Notes: generated by a model from the letters alone, not told the origin. A stretch of DNA of 64,000 bases from Pelomonas sp039929605 (GCF_039929605.1 NZ_JBDSQX010000152.1:1-64000), one strand, 5' to 3'. Shown: positions 16,217 to 25,701, counted from the first letter of the stretch. A program made the numbers and translations.

Positions 16217-18151
16217 TCAACGCCCGCGACTAGCCGTCACCCACGGCCCCGTCAGCCCATCCAACTCGCAATCCCACAACGCCTGCGCATCCATCTCGTC
16301 GACGACGCCCTCGCCGTAGACCTTCAGCGCCAGGCTCCTCAGCATGATCACCATGCCCCGCACAAACGCCGCCCGCCCCGCCTCGCCGGCAACGCCGAGC
16401 AGCACGGACGCATCCAGCTTCACGTAGTCCAGCCCCGCCTGATACAGCCGCTCCACCTGCGCCAGGCCAGCGCCGGCGTGCTCCAGGCCCAGCTTCACGC
16501 CCAGCGGCCGCAGCTGCAGGCCCAGCTCCAGCAGCCGCTCGAAATGCTCGGTCGCCGCCGCCTCGGATAGATCCAGCAGCAGCGCCCGTGCCGCCTGCGG
16601 CCATTGGCTCAGCAGCTCGCGTAACTGCGGCAGGAAGCTGGCATCGGCCAGCGACGCCGGCGCCACGTTGATGCAGCGCGCCTGCCCATCGGCCGCGATG
16701 GCCTTCAGCGCCAGGCCGACGGCGAACAGGTCCACCGCCGCCGTCATGCGCGCCCGCGCTGCGAACGGCAGCCAGGATGCGGCGGGCAGGAAGGACTGCA
16801 GATCGCCGGCATCGAGCTGCAGCTGCAGCGGGCATTCCAGATGCAGCACCCGGCCACTGCGGTCACGCACCGGGAACTCGACCAGCCGGCCGCGCTCCTG
16901 CGTCACCGCCTCCTGCAACTGCTGGCGCCACAGACCCTCGCCCTGCTCGCGGCCCACGCTCGGCTCGGCCACGATCTCGACGACGAAGCCGCCACGCGAC
17001 TCGCTCAGATGCTCGGCCCGCGCCAGCGCCGCATCGGCCTCGCCGAGCCAGACCGTGCTGGGCCGTTCGCGCGGCAGCTCGATGGCGCCGAGCGCCACCT
17101 GCACGCCCGGGCCGAAGGCCGGCAGGCTGGCGCGCAGCGCGTCGGACAGCGCATGCGCCGTCTCGGCCGCCACGCCCTCGGCCGGCAGCCACAGCGCGAA
17201 GTCGCCGCCGTTGAGCCGGCCGACGCGGCAGCCGGGCACCGACTCGGGATAGGCCTGCAGCGCCGTCACCACCGTCAGCAGCACGTCGTCCACCGCGCCC
17301 CGGCCCAGGCGGCCATTGAGGTCGCCCAGGTCCCGCAGGCGCACAAGCACGAGGCCGGCCACGGCCGGGCCGTCGTCGCGCTGCAAGGAGGCGTCCAGTT
17401 CGGCGAGGAAATGCTTGCGCGTGGACACGCCGGTCAGCGGGTCGTGGTGCACCTGCTCGCGCAGCACCAGCAACTGGCCGGCCTGCGCCTCAAAAAGATC
17501 GCGCACGCGCTGCACCATCGCGTTCATCGCGCGCGTCAGCCGCTGCAGCTCGGGCACGCGCGGCTCGGCCACCTGGCCATAGCTGCCGGCCAGCACGCCC
17601 TCGGCCTGGGCCACGGCGGCGTCCAGCGGGCGGCGGATGCGGCGCAGGCCAGCCCAGGCCAGCACGGCGGCGGCAATGCCCACCACCAGCAGCCAGGCCA
17701 GCAGCCGACGCGAGGCCAGCCAGAGGGCGTCATGCGCGTAGCTGGACTGGCTCTTCAATTCGACGGCGCCGATGGCGTTCCAGCCGCTGGACAGCTGGGC
17801 CACGCCCACCGGCGCCTCGATGGGCACGAGGTTGCGGAACCACGTGGGCGACTGCCCCGGCCGGGCCGCGCCAGCGCGCTCGAACAGCATCTCGCCCTTG
17901 GCGCTGCGCCAACGCACGAACTCGTAGGAGCCGGTGTCGAACTGGGCCGAGATCAGCAGCTTGATGAGCTCGGCATCCCCGCCTTGCTGCGACAGCGCCA
18001 GGCCCAGGGACTGCGCGTTGTCGGCGTTCTTCAGCTCGAGCTGCGTCTGCATCAGCTGCCGCAACGACAACGTCGACAGACCGACCGCGCCCACCAGCGC
18101 CGCCAGCACCACGCCCAACACGAGCCAGGCGATCTGCCGCATCAACGACAT
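16217..18151 (-). CDS. lapD: LapD-like c-di-GMP receptor (degenerate GGDEF/EAL)
   Basis: This 644-residue inner-membrane protein has LapD architecture: TM helix (about 5-27), periplasmic LapD/MoxY-N domain (about 28-150), second TM (about 152-170), HAMP, a GGDEF-like domain (about 240-385) and an EAL-like domain (about 400-640). The GGDEF site reads NGGDF, and the EAL motif is replaced (VEFPV region), so catalysis is unlikely. In known LapD proteins c-di-GMP binding to the EAL domain makes the periplasmic domain hold the protease LapG, which keeps surface adhesins in place. lapG lies 10 bases upstream on the same strand, supporting the call. Confidence 0.88.
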   Translation of the reverse strand: MSLMRQIAWLVLGVVLAALVGAVGLSTLSLRQLMQTQLELKNADNAQSLGLALSQQGGDAELIKLLISAQFDTGSYEFVRWRSAKGEMLFERAGAARPGQSPTWFRNLVPIEAPVGVAQLSSGWNAIGAVELKSQSSYAHDALWLASRRLLAWLLVVGIAAAVLAWAGLRRIRRPLDAAVAQAEGVLAGSYGQVAEPRVPELQRLTRAMNAMVQRVRDLFEAQAGQLLVLREQVHHDPLTGVSTRKHFLAELDASLQRDDGPAVAGLVLVRLRDLGDLNGRLGRGAVDDVLLTVVTALQAYPESVPGCRVGRLNGGDFALWLPAEGVAAETAHALSDALRASLPAFGPGVQVALGAIELPRERPSTVWLGEADAALARAEHLSESRGGFVVEIVAEPSVGREQGEGLWRQQLQEAVTQERGRLVEFPVRDRSGRVLHLECPLQLQLDAGDLQSFLPAASWLPFAARARMTAAVDLFAVGLALKAIAADGQARCINVAPASLADASFLPQLRELLSQWPQAARALLLDLSEAAATEHFERLLELGLQLRPLGVKLGLEHAGAGLAQVERLYQAGLDYVKLDASVLLGVAGEAGRAAFVRGMVIMLRSLALKVYGEGVVDEMDAQALWDCELDGLTGPWVTASRGR

Positions 18152-18161
18152 GTCTCATTCC

Positions 18162-18809
18162 TCATAAGAATCCCTCGGCTTTGACCTTGGCCACCAGCTC
18201 CCGCCACAGCGACAACCGCGCCAGCGGGTCGCCCGCCGTGACCTGGCCCATGCCCTGCCACAGGCCCTCGGTGTTGAAGCTGAACACCGGCGTCAGGTCG
18301 GTGCGCTGCGAGGCCGGCAGCACCTCGGGGCGCAGGTTGTCCAGGATCAAGGGCTCGGCGCCCGGCTCGGCATAGTAGGCCAGCACCATGTGCGCCAGCG
18401 ACTGCCCCTGCTGCCGCGCCCGCACGTAAACCATGCGCAGCCGCACCGTGGGCACGCCGGCGGCGGCAAGGCTGAAGTACTTGGCGATGGCGTAGTCCTC
18501 GCAGTCACCGGCGCGCTTATCAAGGCTTTCCAGCGGCGAGGCCCAGTAGTCGGGCAGGCCCCAGGTAACGGCATCGTCCCTGAAGTCCAGGCGGTGGTTG
18601 AAGAAGTCGTTGACGTCCTTGAGCCGCTGCAGCTCCTCGTGGGTGCCGCTGCGCTCGATCTGCTGCACCAGCGCCCGGGCCTGCTCCACGACACGCGGCC
18701 CGCGCTCGGCGGCGGCCTCCAGCACGCGCCCGGCGTCATAGGCCGCAGAGGCCAGCAGGGGCAACGCGAGCAACGCGGCCAGCCACCAACGGCGGGGCGG
18801 GGTTGGCAC
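18162..18809 (-). CDS. lapG: LapG-like periplasmic cysteine protease
   Basis: This is a transglutaminase-like cysteine protease (BTLCP family) of about 215 residues. Counting from a GTG at 18809 it starts MPTPPRRWW followed by a hydrophobic signal (LAALLALPLLASA). The catalytic triad is visible: Cys103 in AGDCEDYAIAKY, His140 in LAHMVLAYY and Asp157 in LILDNL. In the Lap system this enzyme clips the N-terminal retention module of a large RTX adhesin when c-di-GMP is low. The GTG start is inferred from the signal peptide, since longer readings overlap the divergent HDOD gene. lapD follows. No adhesin or type I secretion gene is in the window. Confidence 0.9.
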   Translation of the reverse strand: MPTPPRRWWLAALLALPLLASAAYDAGRVLEAAAERGPRVVEQARALVQQIERSGTHEELQRLKDVNDFFNHRLDFRDDAVTWGLPDYWASPLESLDKRAGDCEDYAIAKYFSLAAAGVPTVRLRMVYVRARQQGQSLAHMVLAYYAEPGAEPLILDNLRPEVLPASQRTDLTPVFSFNTEGLWQGMGQVTAGDPLARLSLWRELVAKVKAEGFL

Positions 18810-18909
18810 GGCGAAACGGGCGGGCGAAGTCGGCAAGATTGACGGCGGGCAGGGATTGATTTCACTGTACCCGGGCCAACTGCCGCCCCGGCCCTCTAAG
18901 ATTTTTGCC

Positions 18910-19824
18910 ATGCAGAACCCGGCACCTTCCCACGCGAGCGCCGTTGCTGCCGCTCCCGGCGCGCGCGCGCAGCAGATCCGCGACGACCTCGACCAGTCGC
19001 GCCGCCGCGGCCCCTTGCAGCACATCCAGATCCCGCCCTGCCCCGAACTGCTGGCCCAGCTGCAGCAGGCCATGAGCCAGCCCGAGCCCGACCTCAACCT
19101 CGTCGCCCGCATCGCCTCCAGCGACGTGGCCATGGCCGCCACGCTGCTGCGCACCGCCAACAGCCCGCTGTTCAAGCCCGTGGGCCTGCCCTGCACCACC
19201 GTCGGCCAGGCGATGACGCGCATCGGCCTGCGCGAGAGCGTGGCCGTCATGACGGGCTTTCTCGTGCGGCACGCCATCCCCGTCAACTCGCCTCAACTGG
19301 CCCGCTTCTGGGAGCGCAGCGCCAAGCGCGCCATCGCCATGGCGACCATCGCGCGCGAGCTGCCGGGCCTGTCGCCCGAGCTGGCGCACAGCTTCGGCCT
19401 GTTTCTGCACGTCGGCGTGCCGGTGCTGCTGCAGAGCGTGCGCGGCTACGCGGCGACGATGGTGGAGGCCGGCGCGCGCATCGACCGGCCCTACATCGCC
19501 ACCGAGAACGCCAACCACCGCACCGACCACGCCGTCGTCGGCGCGCTGGTCATTCGCGTGTGGAACCTGCCGGCGCCGCTGCTGGCCGCCATCCGCCTGC
19601 ACCACGACTACGCGGCCCTGGGACACGCCGGCATTGAGCCCGAGACCCACACCTTGATCGCCGCCGGCCTCATCGCCGAGCACCTGATGCGCCGCCACGA
19701 AGGTCTGCCCGAAGACGCTGACTGGGCCAGCCACCACGCGAGCGCCATGGACTGGCTGCACATCGACTGGGAAGAACTCGGCCACTGGGAAGAAGCCGTC
19801 GACGAGCAGTTCGACGCGGCGTGA
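18910..19824 (+). CDS. HDOD domain protein
   Basis: This 304-residue cytoplasmic protein has an HDOD domain (about 40-250), an HD-related fold without the full set of metal ligands that is often found in signalling proteins. Typical segments are ASSDVAMAATLLRTANSPLF (about 70-89) and VGQAMTRIGLRESVAVM (about 98-114). The conserved helix IRLHHDYAAL is near 230. I chose the ATG at 18910 after CTCTAAGATTTTTGCC. It diverges from lapG with about 100 bases between the starts. The following gene starts inside its stop codon (GTGA), so the two are coupled. The function is regulatory in related proteins, but the target is unknown. Confidence 0.88.
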   Translation: MQNPAPSHASAVAAAPGARAQQIRDDLDQSRRRGPLQHIQIPPCPELLAQLQQAMSQPEPDLNLVARIASSDVAMAATLLRTANSPLFKPVGLPCTTVGQAMTRIGLRESVAVMTGFLVRHAIPVNSPQLARFWERSAKRAIAMATIARELPGLSPELAHSFGLFLHVGVPVLLQSVRGYAATMVEAGARIDRPYIATENANHRTDHAVVGALVIRVWNLPAPLLAAIRLHHDYAALGHAGIEPETHTLIAAGLIAEHLMRRHEGLPEDADWASHHASAMDWLHIDWEELGHWEEAVDEQFDAA

Positions 19825-20387
19825 AATTGCCTCGCCTGCGCGTCGTCGTCCTCGTCGCCATGGTGGTGGTGACGCTCGCCACGCTGGGCTGGTGGATCTT
19901 CGGCCCCTCGGGCGTTGCCGTGCAGCTGACGAAACGCAGCTGGCGCATGGAGATCGTCATCGAGCGGCTGCGCAGCGAGTCGGGCTCGGACTGGTGCGAC
20001 GACCTGCCCGCCGATGCCCGCGACGTGACGCGCCGCCTGAGGGCCGACCTCACGGGCAAGCGCGCCGAGCCCAGCGAGCATTGCCGCTACACCCAGATCG
20101 TCTGGCGCCGCCAGTGGATCGCCCAGAGCGCCGGCGGCCCGGCCGACCGGCCCGACTGGCCCCGCCCGCCGCTACGCGTGGCCCCGCCGGGCGAGGCCGG
20201 CAGCGAACGCCTGGGCAAGCGCGAGGCTTACTTCGAGATCGAGCTGCGCGACCGCAGCGACCACGCCTGGGTCTGCCGCGTCACGCAGGCGCGCTGGCAG
20301 CAGCTGCGCGTGGGCCAGCGGTTCCGCGTGCCGGTGGACCGCTTCGGCACGGCGAACTGCCCGGCGATGTACGAGTCGAGGCTTTGA
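19821..20387 (+). CDS. Hypothetical membrane-anchored protein
   Basis: This 188-residue protein starts with GTG overlapping the HDOD stop. It has one N-terminal membrane helix (VVVLVAMVVVTLATLGWWIF, about 9-28). The rest is soluble, probably periplasmic, with three or four cysteines (SDWCDDLP, EHCRYTQ, WVCRVTQ, ANCPAM) that could form disulfides. I do not recognise a family. Coupling to the HDOD gene suggests a shared role. Confidence 0.75.
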   Translation: MKLPRLRVVVLVAMVVVTLATLGWWIFGPSGVAVQLTKRSWRMEIVIERLRSESGSDWCDDLPADARDVTRRLRADLTGKRAEPSEHCRYTQIVWRRQWIAQSAGGPADRPDWPRPPLRVAPPGEAGSERLGKREAYFEIELRDRSDHAWVCRVTQARWQQLRVGQRFRVPVDRFGTANCPAMYESRL

Positions 20388-20397
20388 GCTTTCGGCG

Positions 20398-20610
20398 TCA
20401 GTGCAGCAACTGCCAGGCGCCGACGATGACGTGGCCCCACAACGTGACGTTGAAGCACAGCAGCGTGAACACGCGCAGGAAGGTCCAGAACTTGCGCGCC
20501 CGCAGGAAGGCCTCGTCTTCGCCAGTAAAGACATAGATGCCCATGAAGAGCGCCGACGGCAGCAGGCTGGCGGCCATCACGAAGGCCATGAACCAGTAGA
20601 AAAAGGTCAT
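20398..20610 (-). CDS. Small two-helix membrane protein
   Basis: This 70-residue protein has two hydrophobic helices, FYWFMAFVMAASLLPSALFMGIY at about 4-26 and VFTLLCFNVTLWGHVIVGAW at about 47-66, separated by a charged loop (GEDEAFLRARKF). It is convergent with the previous gene, with ten bases between the stops. It looks like a conserved inner-membrane protein of unknown role. Confidence 0.7.
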   Translation of the reverse strand: MTFFYWFMAFVMAASLLPSALFMGIYVFTGEDEAFLRARKFWTFLRVFTLLCFNVTLWGHVIVGAWQLLH

Positions 20611-20747
20611 GTGCCATTGTGGCGGGCGGGCTGGCGCATCTGCTTACTCGCTTGCAGAGAACCGTCCAGCCTGCCGCTCCGGCCGATCCGGGTCAACCAG
20701 GAGGCCGCACGCGACATTGAACCGGCCTCTCGGCTATTTGTTCCTTC

Positions 20748-22151
20748 ATGTCGCTCAAATCCACCCTCACCCCGGTGGCCGCTCTCGTGGCAGCCCTGCT
20801 GGCCGGCTGCGCACAACCGCGCCACGTCGATCTGCACGCCGATGTCCGGATGAACGTCGCCGCACCGGCCTGGACGCCACTACCGCCGCCGCCCACGATC
20901 AGCGTCTACATCGAGCCGCCGATGGTCCAGCCAGACGCCGTGCTGGTGGACGTGGCGCCGCCGCCGATGCTGGTCGAGGCGCCACCAGCGCCACCGATGC
21001 CGGAGGCCGTCTGGGTGGGCGGCTACTGGGGCTGGCAAGGCCAGTGGGTGTGGTGCGCCGGCCGCTGGTTGCCGCCGCCGCAGCCGGGCTACCACTGGAC
21101 CCAGCCCTACTACGAGCATCGTGACAGCGCGGTGGTCTACGTCGCCGGCCACTGGGCCGCAGCGGGCGTCAACTTCGCCCCACCGGCGCCCGGCCTGCGC
21201 TTGTCGTTACAGGTCTCCATCGGCGGGGGCGAGCGGCCCATCGGCCCAGCCGGTGTGTTCATCCCGCCGCCTCCCGGCTCGCGCGCGGGCCTGATCATCC
21301 CGGCGCCTATCGGCACGCCGCCTGCGGTGGTGGTCAGCGCACCACCAGTGGTCAACGTGGGCATGCGCGTGACCAACAACAACGTGACGAACAACGTCTC
21401 CCGCAACACGACGATCAACAACATCAACCACGTCACGAACATCACCAACGTGACAAATGTGACCGTGGTCGCCCCGCCCACCGCGACAGCCAACGGGCAG
21501 GCCTTCCATACCGAAGTGCCGGCGCAAGCCCACCTCGCCGCCGCGCTGCCGGCGCTTGTGCACGCCCAGGCTCCGCGACCGACCAGCACGACCCCGGTGG
21601 CCAACTTCAGCACCGGTCACACCCCGCCAGCGCTGCCTCCGGCCCAAGCCGTGCGCCTGGAGCCCGCCGCGCCGCACGGGGCGACGCCCACCAGCACGGC
21701 CCGCGAGCCCGAGCCACATGCGATGCCGCTACAGCCGAGGGGTGCCCAGGGCGCGGAGTTTGCTCGGCCGCCTGCCTCGCCACCCCGCGCTGCGACCGAG
21801 ATGCCGACACCGCATGCCATGCCCGCGTCCGAGGGGCCGCGTCCAAGGCCACAGGACGACCGCCCACCGGAGTACCGCCCTCAGGCTCCGCAGCCGTTTC
21901 ATGCGCAGGAACCCCATCCCCAGCCGCCCCACCCGGAACCGACTCGCGAGGCGCTTAAACAGGAAGCGGCACATCCACAAGCACAGCGTCACGAGGCGCC
22001 TTCAGCGCCCCCGGCCGACACGCACCGGCCACGCCCACCGGCGAAGCTGGCCACGCCGCCAGAGGCCCGCCACGACGAAGAGCGCGGTGAGCACAAGCCG
22101 CATCGCAAGGACGAGCAGCATCGCGAGCCCCCCAGCGAGGAGGCGCGCTGA
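20748..22151 (+). CDS. WxxGxW-repeat lipoprotein with Asn-rich linker and Pro-rich tail
   Basis: This 467-residue protein has a lipoprotein signal (LVAALLAGC, lipidated Cys at about 21). It then has a domain with repeated aromatic-glycine motifs (VWVGGYWGWQGQWVWCAGRW at about 89-108; VYVAGHW), as in YXWGXW/BcpO-related repeat proteins. A middle segment (about 207-240) is rich in Asn, Thr and Val (VTNNNVTNN, NNINHVTNITNVTNVT). The final 200 residues are rich in Pro, His, Ala and charged residues and are probably disordered. It is likely an envelope or outer-membrane protein. The function is unknown; homologues sit near biofilm or cellulose genes, but none are here. Confidence 0.75.
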   Translation: MSLKSTLTPVAALVAALLAGCAQPRHVDLHADVRMNVAAPAWTPLPPPPTISVYIEPPMVQPDAVLVDVAPPPMLVEAPPAPPMPEAVWVGGYWGWQGQWVWCAGRWLPPPQPGYHWTQPYYEHRDSAVVYVAGHWAAAGVNFAPPAPGLRLSLQVSIGGGERPIGPAGVFIPPPPGSRAGLIIPAPIGTPPAVVVSAPPVVNVGMRVTNNNVTNNVSRNTTINNINHVTNITNVTNVTVVAPPTATANGQAFHTEVPAQAHLAAALPALVHAQAPRPTSTTPVANFSTGHTPPALPPAQAVRLEPAAPHGATPTSTAREPEPHAMPLQPRGAQGAEFARPPASPPRAATEMPTPHAMPASEGPRPRPQDDRPPEYRPQAPQPFHAQEPHPQPPHPEPTREALKQEAAHPQAQRHEAPSAPPADTHRPRPPAKLATPPEARHDEERGEHKPHRKDEQHREPPSEEAR

Positions 22152-22157
22152 AAGACA

Positions 22158-22198
22158 AAGGCCCGACGCTGGAGCACCAGGGTCGGGCCTTGCCTGCG
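22158..22198. terminator. Bidirectional hairpin terminator
   Basis: The stem AAGGCCCGAC (22158-22167) pairs with GTCGGGCCTT (22182-22191), and the loop itself holds CTGG-AGCA-CCAG. On the minus strand the stem is followed by TTGTCTTTC, so it best fits as the end of the pyruvate dehydrogenase operon. It may also end the lipoprotein transcript. Confidence 0.75.
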
Positions 22199-22207
22199 CA
22201 GGCCGGG

Positions 22208-24007
22208 TCAGCGCTTGCGCACCGGCGGTATGTCCGTGCAGGACCCGTGCGCCACTTCCGCCGCCATGCCGAGCGACTCGCCCAGTGTGGGGTGCGGGTG
22301 GATGGTCTTGCCGATGTCCACTGCGTCCGCGCCCATCTCGATGGCCAACGCGATCTCGCCGATCATGTCGCCGGCATGCGTGCCGACGATGCCGCCGCCG
22401 ATGATGCGGTGGCTCTCTTCGTCGAACAGCAGCTTGGTGAAGCCCTCGTCGCGGCCGTTGGCAATCGCACGGCCCGAGGCCGTCCACGGGAACAGGCCCT
22501 TGGTGATCTTGATGCCCTTGGCCTTGGCCTCGTCCTCGGTGATGCCGACCCACGCTACCTCGGGGTCGGTGTAGGCCACGCTCGGAATCACGCGGGCGTC
22601 GAACTGGCTCTTCTTGAGCTTCTCGTCGCCCAGCAGTTCGCCGGCGATGACTTCCGCCGCGACGTGGCCTTCGTGCACCGCCTTGTGGGCCAGCATGGGT
22701 TGGCCAACGATGTCGCCGATGGCGAACACACTCGGCACATTGGTGCGCATCTGCACGTCGACCGGGATGAAGCCGCGGTCGCTCACCGTCACGCCGGCGT
22801 TCTCGGCGCCCACCTTCTTGCCATTGGGCGCGCGGCCCACGGCCTGCAGCACGAGGTCGTAGCGCTGCGGCTCTTTCGGGGCGCCCTCGCCTTCGAAGGT
22901 GACCCAGATGCCGTCGGGCCTGGCCTCGGCGCCCACCGTCTTCGTGTTCAACATGATGTTGTCGAAGCGGTGCGCGTTGAACTTTTGCCAGACCTTGACG
23001 AGGTCGCGGTCGGCGCCGGTCATCAGCGTGGGCAGCATCTCGACGACGTCCAGGCGCGTGCCCAGCGTGGAGTACACGGTGCCCATCTCCAGGCCGATGA
23101 TGCCGCCGCCGACGATGAGCATCTTCTCGGCCTCGACGTCCATCTCCAGCGCGCCGGTCGAGTCCACGATGCGCGGATCGTTGGGCAGGAAGGGCAGCCG
23201 CACGGCTTGTGAGCCGGCCGCGATGATGAGGCGCTTGAAGGCCACGGTCTGCGAGGACCCGGTCTTGGCTTGGCCCACGGCGCCTTCGGTCGCTTCGACC
23301 TTGAGGTTCTGGGCATCGAGCAATGTGCCGACGCCTCGTAGCACTGCTACCTTGCGCATCTTGGCCATCGCCGCCAGACCACCGGTCAGCTTGCCGGTGA
23401 CCTTGTTCTTGTGGGCGCGCAGCTTGTCGATGTCGACTTCGGGCTCGCCGAACTTCACGCCGAGGTCGGCCATGTGGCTGACCTCGTCCATGACGGCCGC
23501 CACATGCAGCAGCGCCTTGGACGGGATGCAGCCGACGTTCAGGCAGACGCCGCCGAGGGTGGCGTAACGCTCGACGAGAGCCACCTTCAGGCCCAGGTCG
23601 GCGGCGCGGAAGGCAGCGGAGTAGCCACCGGGGCCACCGCCGAGGACGACGAGGTCGAAGGCTTGGTCGGCGCTGCCCGTGTACGTCGCAGCGGCAGGAG
23701 CCGGTGCGGCGGCAACGGGAGCCGCCACAGGCGCCGCAGCAGCAGGAGTCGGCGCGGGGGCAGCGGCTTCCGCCGACTCCAGCGTCAGCACGACCGAGCC
23801 CTTCTTGACCTTGTCGCCGATGTTGACGCGCAGCTCTTTCACCACGCCGGCCGCAGACGACGGGATCTCGATCGACGCCTTGTCGCTCTCGACGGTGATG
23901 AGGCTCTGCTCGACCTTGACGGTATCGCCGGGCTTGACTAACAGCTCGATGACGCCGACTTCGTCGAAGTCGCCGATGTCCGGAACTTGAACTTCAATGA
24001 TTGCCAT
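22208..24007 (-). CDS. lpdA: Dihydrolipoyl dehydrogenase with N-terminal lipoyl domain (E3 of pyruvate dehydrogenase)
   Basis: This 599-residue flavoenzyme reoxidises the lipoamide of the E2 subunit and passes electrons to NAD+. The N-terminal lipoyl domain (about 1-78) has the lipoylation site in DKASIEIPS. An Ala/Pro linker follows to about 115, and then the FAD-dependent enzyme. It has the redox disulfide motif GGVCLNVGCIPSKALL, GGGIIGLEMG for NAD binding, and the C-terminal His-Glu pair in HPHPTLGES. The lipoyl fusion on E3 is typical of betaproteobacterial Pdh clusters. I chose the ATG at 24007, where the lipoyl domain begins. It is the last gene of aceE-aceF-lpdA. Confidence 0.97.
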   Translation of the reverse strand: MAIIEVQVPDIGDFDEVGVIELLVKPGDTVKVEQSLITVESDKASIEIPSSAAGVVKELRVNIGDKVKKGSVVLTLESAEAAAPAPTPAAAAPVAAPVAAAPAPAAATYTGSADQAFDLVVLGGGPGGYSAAFRAADLGLKVALVERYATLGGVCLNVGCIPSKALLHVAAVMDEVSHMADLGVKFGEPEVDIDKLRAHKNKVTGKLTGGLAAMAKMRKVAVLRGVGTLLDAQNLKVEATEGAVGQAKTGSSQTVAFKRLIIAAGSQAVRLPFLPNDPRIVDSTGALEMDVEAEKMLIVGGGIIGLEMGTVYSTLGTRLDVVEMLPTLMTGADRDLVKVWQKFNAHRFDNIMLNTKTVGAEARPDGIWVTFEGEGAPKEPQRYDLVLQAVGRAPNGKKVGAENAGVTVSDRGFIPVDVQMRTNVPSVFAIGDIVGQPMLAHKAVHEGHVAAEVIAGELLGDEKLKKSQFDARVIPSVAYTDPEVAWVGITEDEAKAKGIKITKGLFPWTASGRAIANGRDEGFTKLLFDEESHRIIGGGIVGTHAGDMIGEIALAIEMGADAVDIGKTIHPHPTLGESLGMAAEVAHGSCTDIPPVRKR

Positions 24008-24021
24008 GAGTCCAGCCCCTC

Positions 24022-25683
24022 TTACAGCGCGATCCGACGGAAGTCGGACAGCAGCGACGCGAAGTAGACGTTGAAGCGAGCAGCCGCAGCGCCGTCGATG
24101 ACGCGGTGGTCCCAGCTCAACGACAGCGGCAGGATCAGGCGCGGCTGGAAGGCCTTGCCGTCCCACACGGGCTCGATGCTGCTCTTGCAGACGCCCATGA
24201 TGGACACCTCGGGCGCATTGATGATGGGCGTGAAGTACTTGCCGCCGATGCCGCCGAGTGACGAGATCGAGAAGCAGCCGCCGGTCATGTCGGCGGGGCC
24301 GAGCTTGCCGTCGCGGGCCTTCTTGGCCAGCTCACCCATTTCGGCGGTGATCTGGAAGATGCCCTTCTTGTCGGCGTCGCGGATGACGGGCACGACGAGG
24401 CCGTTGGGCGTGTCTGCCGCGAAGCCGATGTGGAAGAACTGCTTCAGCACCAACGTGTCGCCATCGAGCGAGCTGTTGAACTCGGGGAACTTCTTCAGCG
24501 CCGCCACGGCCGCCTTGATCATGAAGGCAAGCATCGTGACCTTGATGCCGGCCTTCTCGTTCTCCTTGTTCAGCTGGACGCGGAAGGCTTCCAGCTCGGT
24601 GATGTCGGCATCGTCATGGTTGGTGACGTGCGGGATGACCACCCAGTTGCGATGCAGGTTGGCGCCCGAGATCTTCTTGATGCGCGACAGCTCCTTGCGC
24701 TCGACGGCACCGAACTTCTCGAAGTCGACCTTGGGCCAGGCCAGCACATTGAGGCCAGAGCCACCGCCAGAAGCTGCCGGGGGTGCGACAGCCTTTTGCG
24801 CAGCGGTCTGCACCGCGCCGCTCATGACGGCCTTGACGAAGCCCTGCACGTCGCTCTCGACGATGCGGCCCTTGGCGCCACTGCCCTTCACCTCGGCCAG
24901 CGGCACGCCGAGTTCACGGGCGATCTTGCGGATGCTGGGCGAGGCGTGCGGCAGGTTGCCAGTGGGCGCGGAGGGCTGGTGCGGCGGCAGCGCGGCGGTT
25001 GGCACCGTCTTTACTTCGGCGGCTGCGGGAGCCGCAGGCGACGGGGCCGGAGACGCAGCGGCCGTGGCGGGCGCTGCGACGGGCGCAGATGCGCCACCGG
25101 TAGCAGTCACGCGCGCCAGCGGCGAGCCCTTCTTGACCTTGTCGCCGATCTTGACGAGCAACTCCTCGACGACACCGGCGGTCGACGACGGGATCTCCAT
25201 CGAGGCCTTGTCGCTCTCGACGGTGATGAGGCTCTGCTCGACCTTGACGGTGTCGCCGACCTTCACGAGCAGCTCGATGACGGCCACTTCGTCGAAGTCG
25301 CCGATGTCGGGCACTTCGATGGTGACGGGGCCGCTGCTCTGCGCGGGGGCCGGCGCAGGCGCGGCGGGCTCGGCCGCAGGAGCTGGGGCCGGTGCAGCAG
25401 CGGCAGGGGCCGGGGCGGCCGCCGCAGGCGCGGGCGCAGCAGCGCCCTCGCCTTCGACGAGCACCAGCACGCTGCCCTGCTTGACCTTGTCGCCCACGGC
25501 GACCTTGATCTCCTTGACGACGCCGGCCTGCGACGACGGAATCTCCATCGACGCCTTGTCGCTCTCGACGGTGATCAGGCTTTGCTCGACCTTGACGGTG
25601 TCGCCCACCTTGACCAGCACCTCGATGACGCCGACTTCGTCGAAATCGCCGATGTCCGGAACCTTGACTTCAACCAATGCCAT
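24022..25683 (-). CDS. aceF: Pyruvate dehydrogenase E2, dihydrolipoamide acetyltransferase
   Basis: This 553-residue E2 core protein transfers the acetyl group from lipoamide to CoA. It has two lipoyl domains (about 1-76 and 118-194), each with DKASMEIPS, joined by Ala/Pro-rich linkers. A peripheral-subunit-binding domain follows (about 245-285, with SPSIRKIARELGVPLAEVKG). The C-terminal catalytic domain carries DHRVIDG near 525 with the active His and Asp. It lies 18 bases downstream of aceE and 14 bases before lpdA. Confidence 0.97.
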   Translation of the reverse strand: MALVEVKVPDIGDFDEVGVIEVLVKVGDTVKVEQSLITVESDKASMEIPSSQAGVVKEIKVAVGDKVKQGSVLVLVEGEGAAAPAPAAAAPAPAAAAPAPAPAAEPAAPAPAPAQSSGPVTIEVPDIGDFDEVAVIELLVKVGDTVKVEQSLITVESDKASMEIPSSTAGVVEELLVKIGDKVKKGSPLARVTATGGASAPVAAPATAAASPAPSPAAPAAAEVKTVPTAALPPHQPSAPTGNLPHASPSIRKIARELGVPLAEVKGSGAKGRIVESDVQGFVKAVMSGAVQTAAQKAVAPPAASGGGSGLNVLAWPKVDFEKFGAVERKELSRIKKISGANLHRNWVVIPHVTNHDDADITELEAFRVQLNKENEKAGIKVTMLAFMIKAAVAALKKFPEFNSSLDGDTLVLKQFFHIGFAADTPNGLVVPVIRDADKKGIFQITAEMGELAKKARDGKLGPADMTGGCFSISSLGGIGGKYFTPIINAPEVSIMGVCKSSIEPVWDGKAFQPRLILPLSLSWDHRVIDGAAAARFNVYFASLLSDFRRIAL

Positions 25684-25701
25684 TTTTTTGTCTCCCCGGG
25701 C

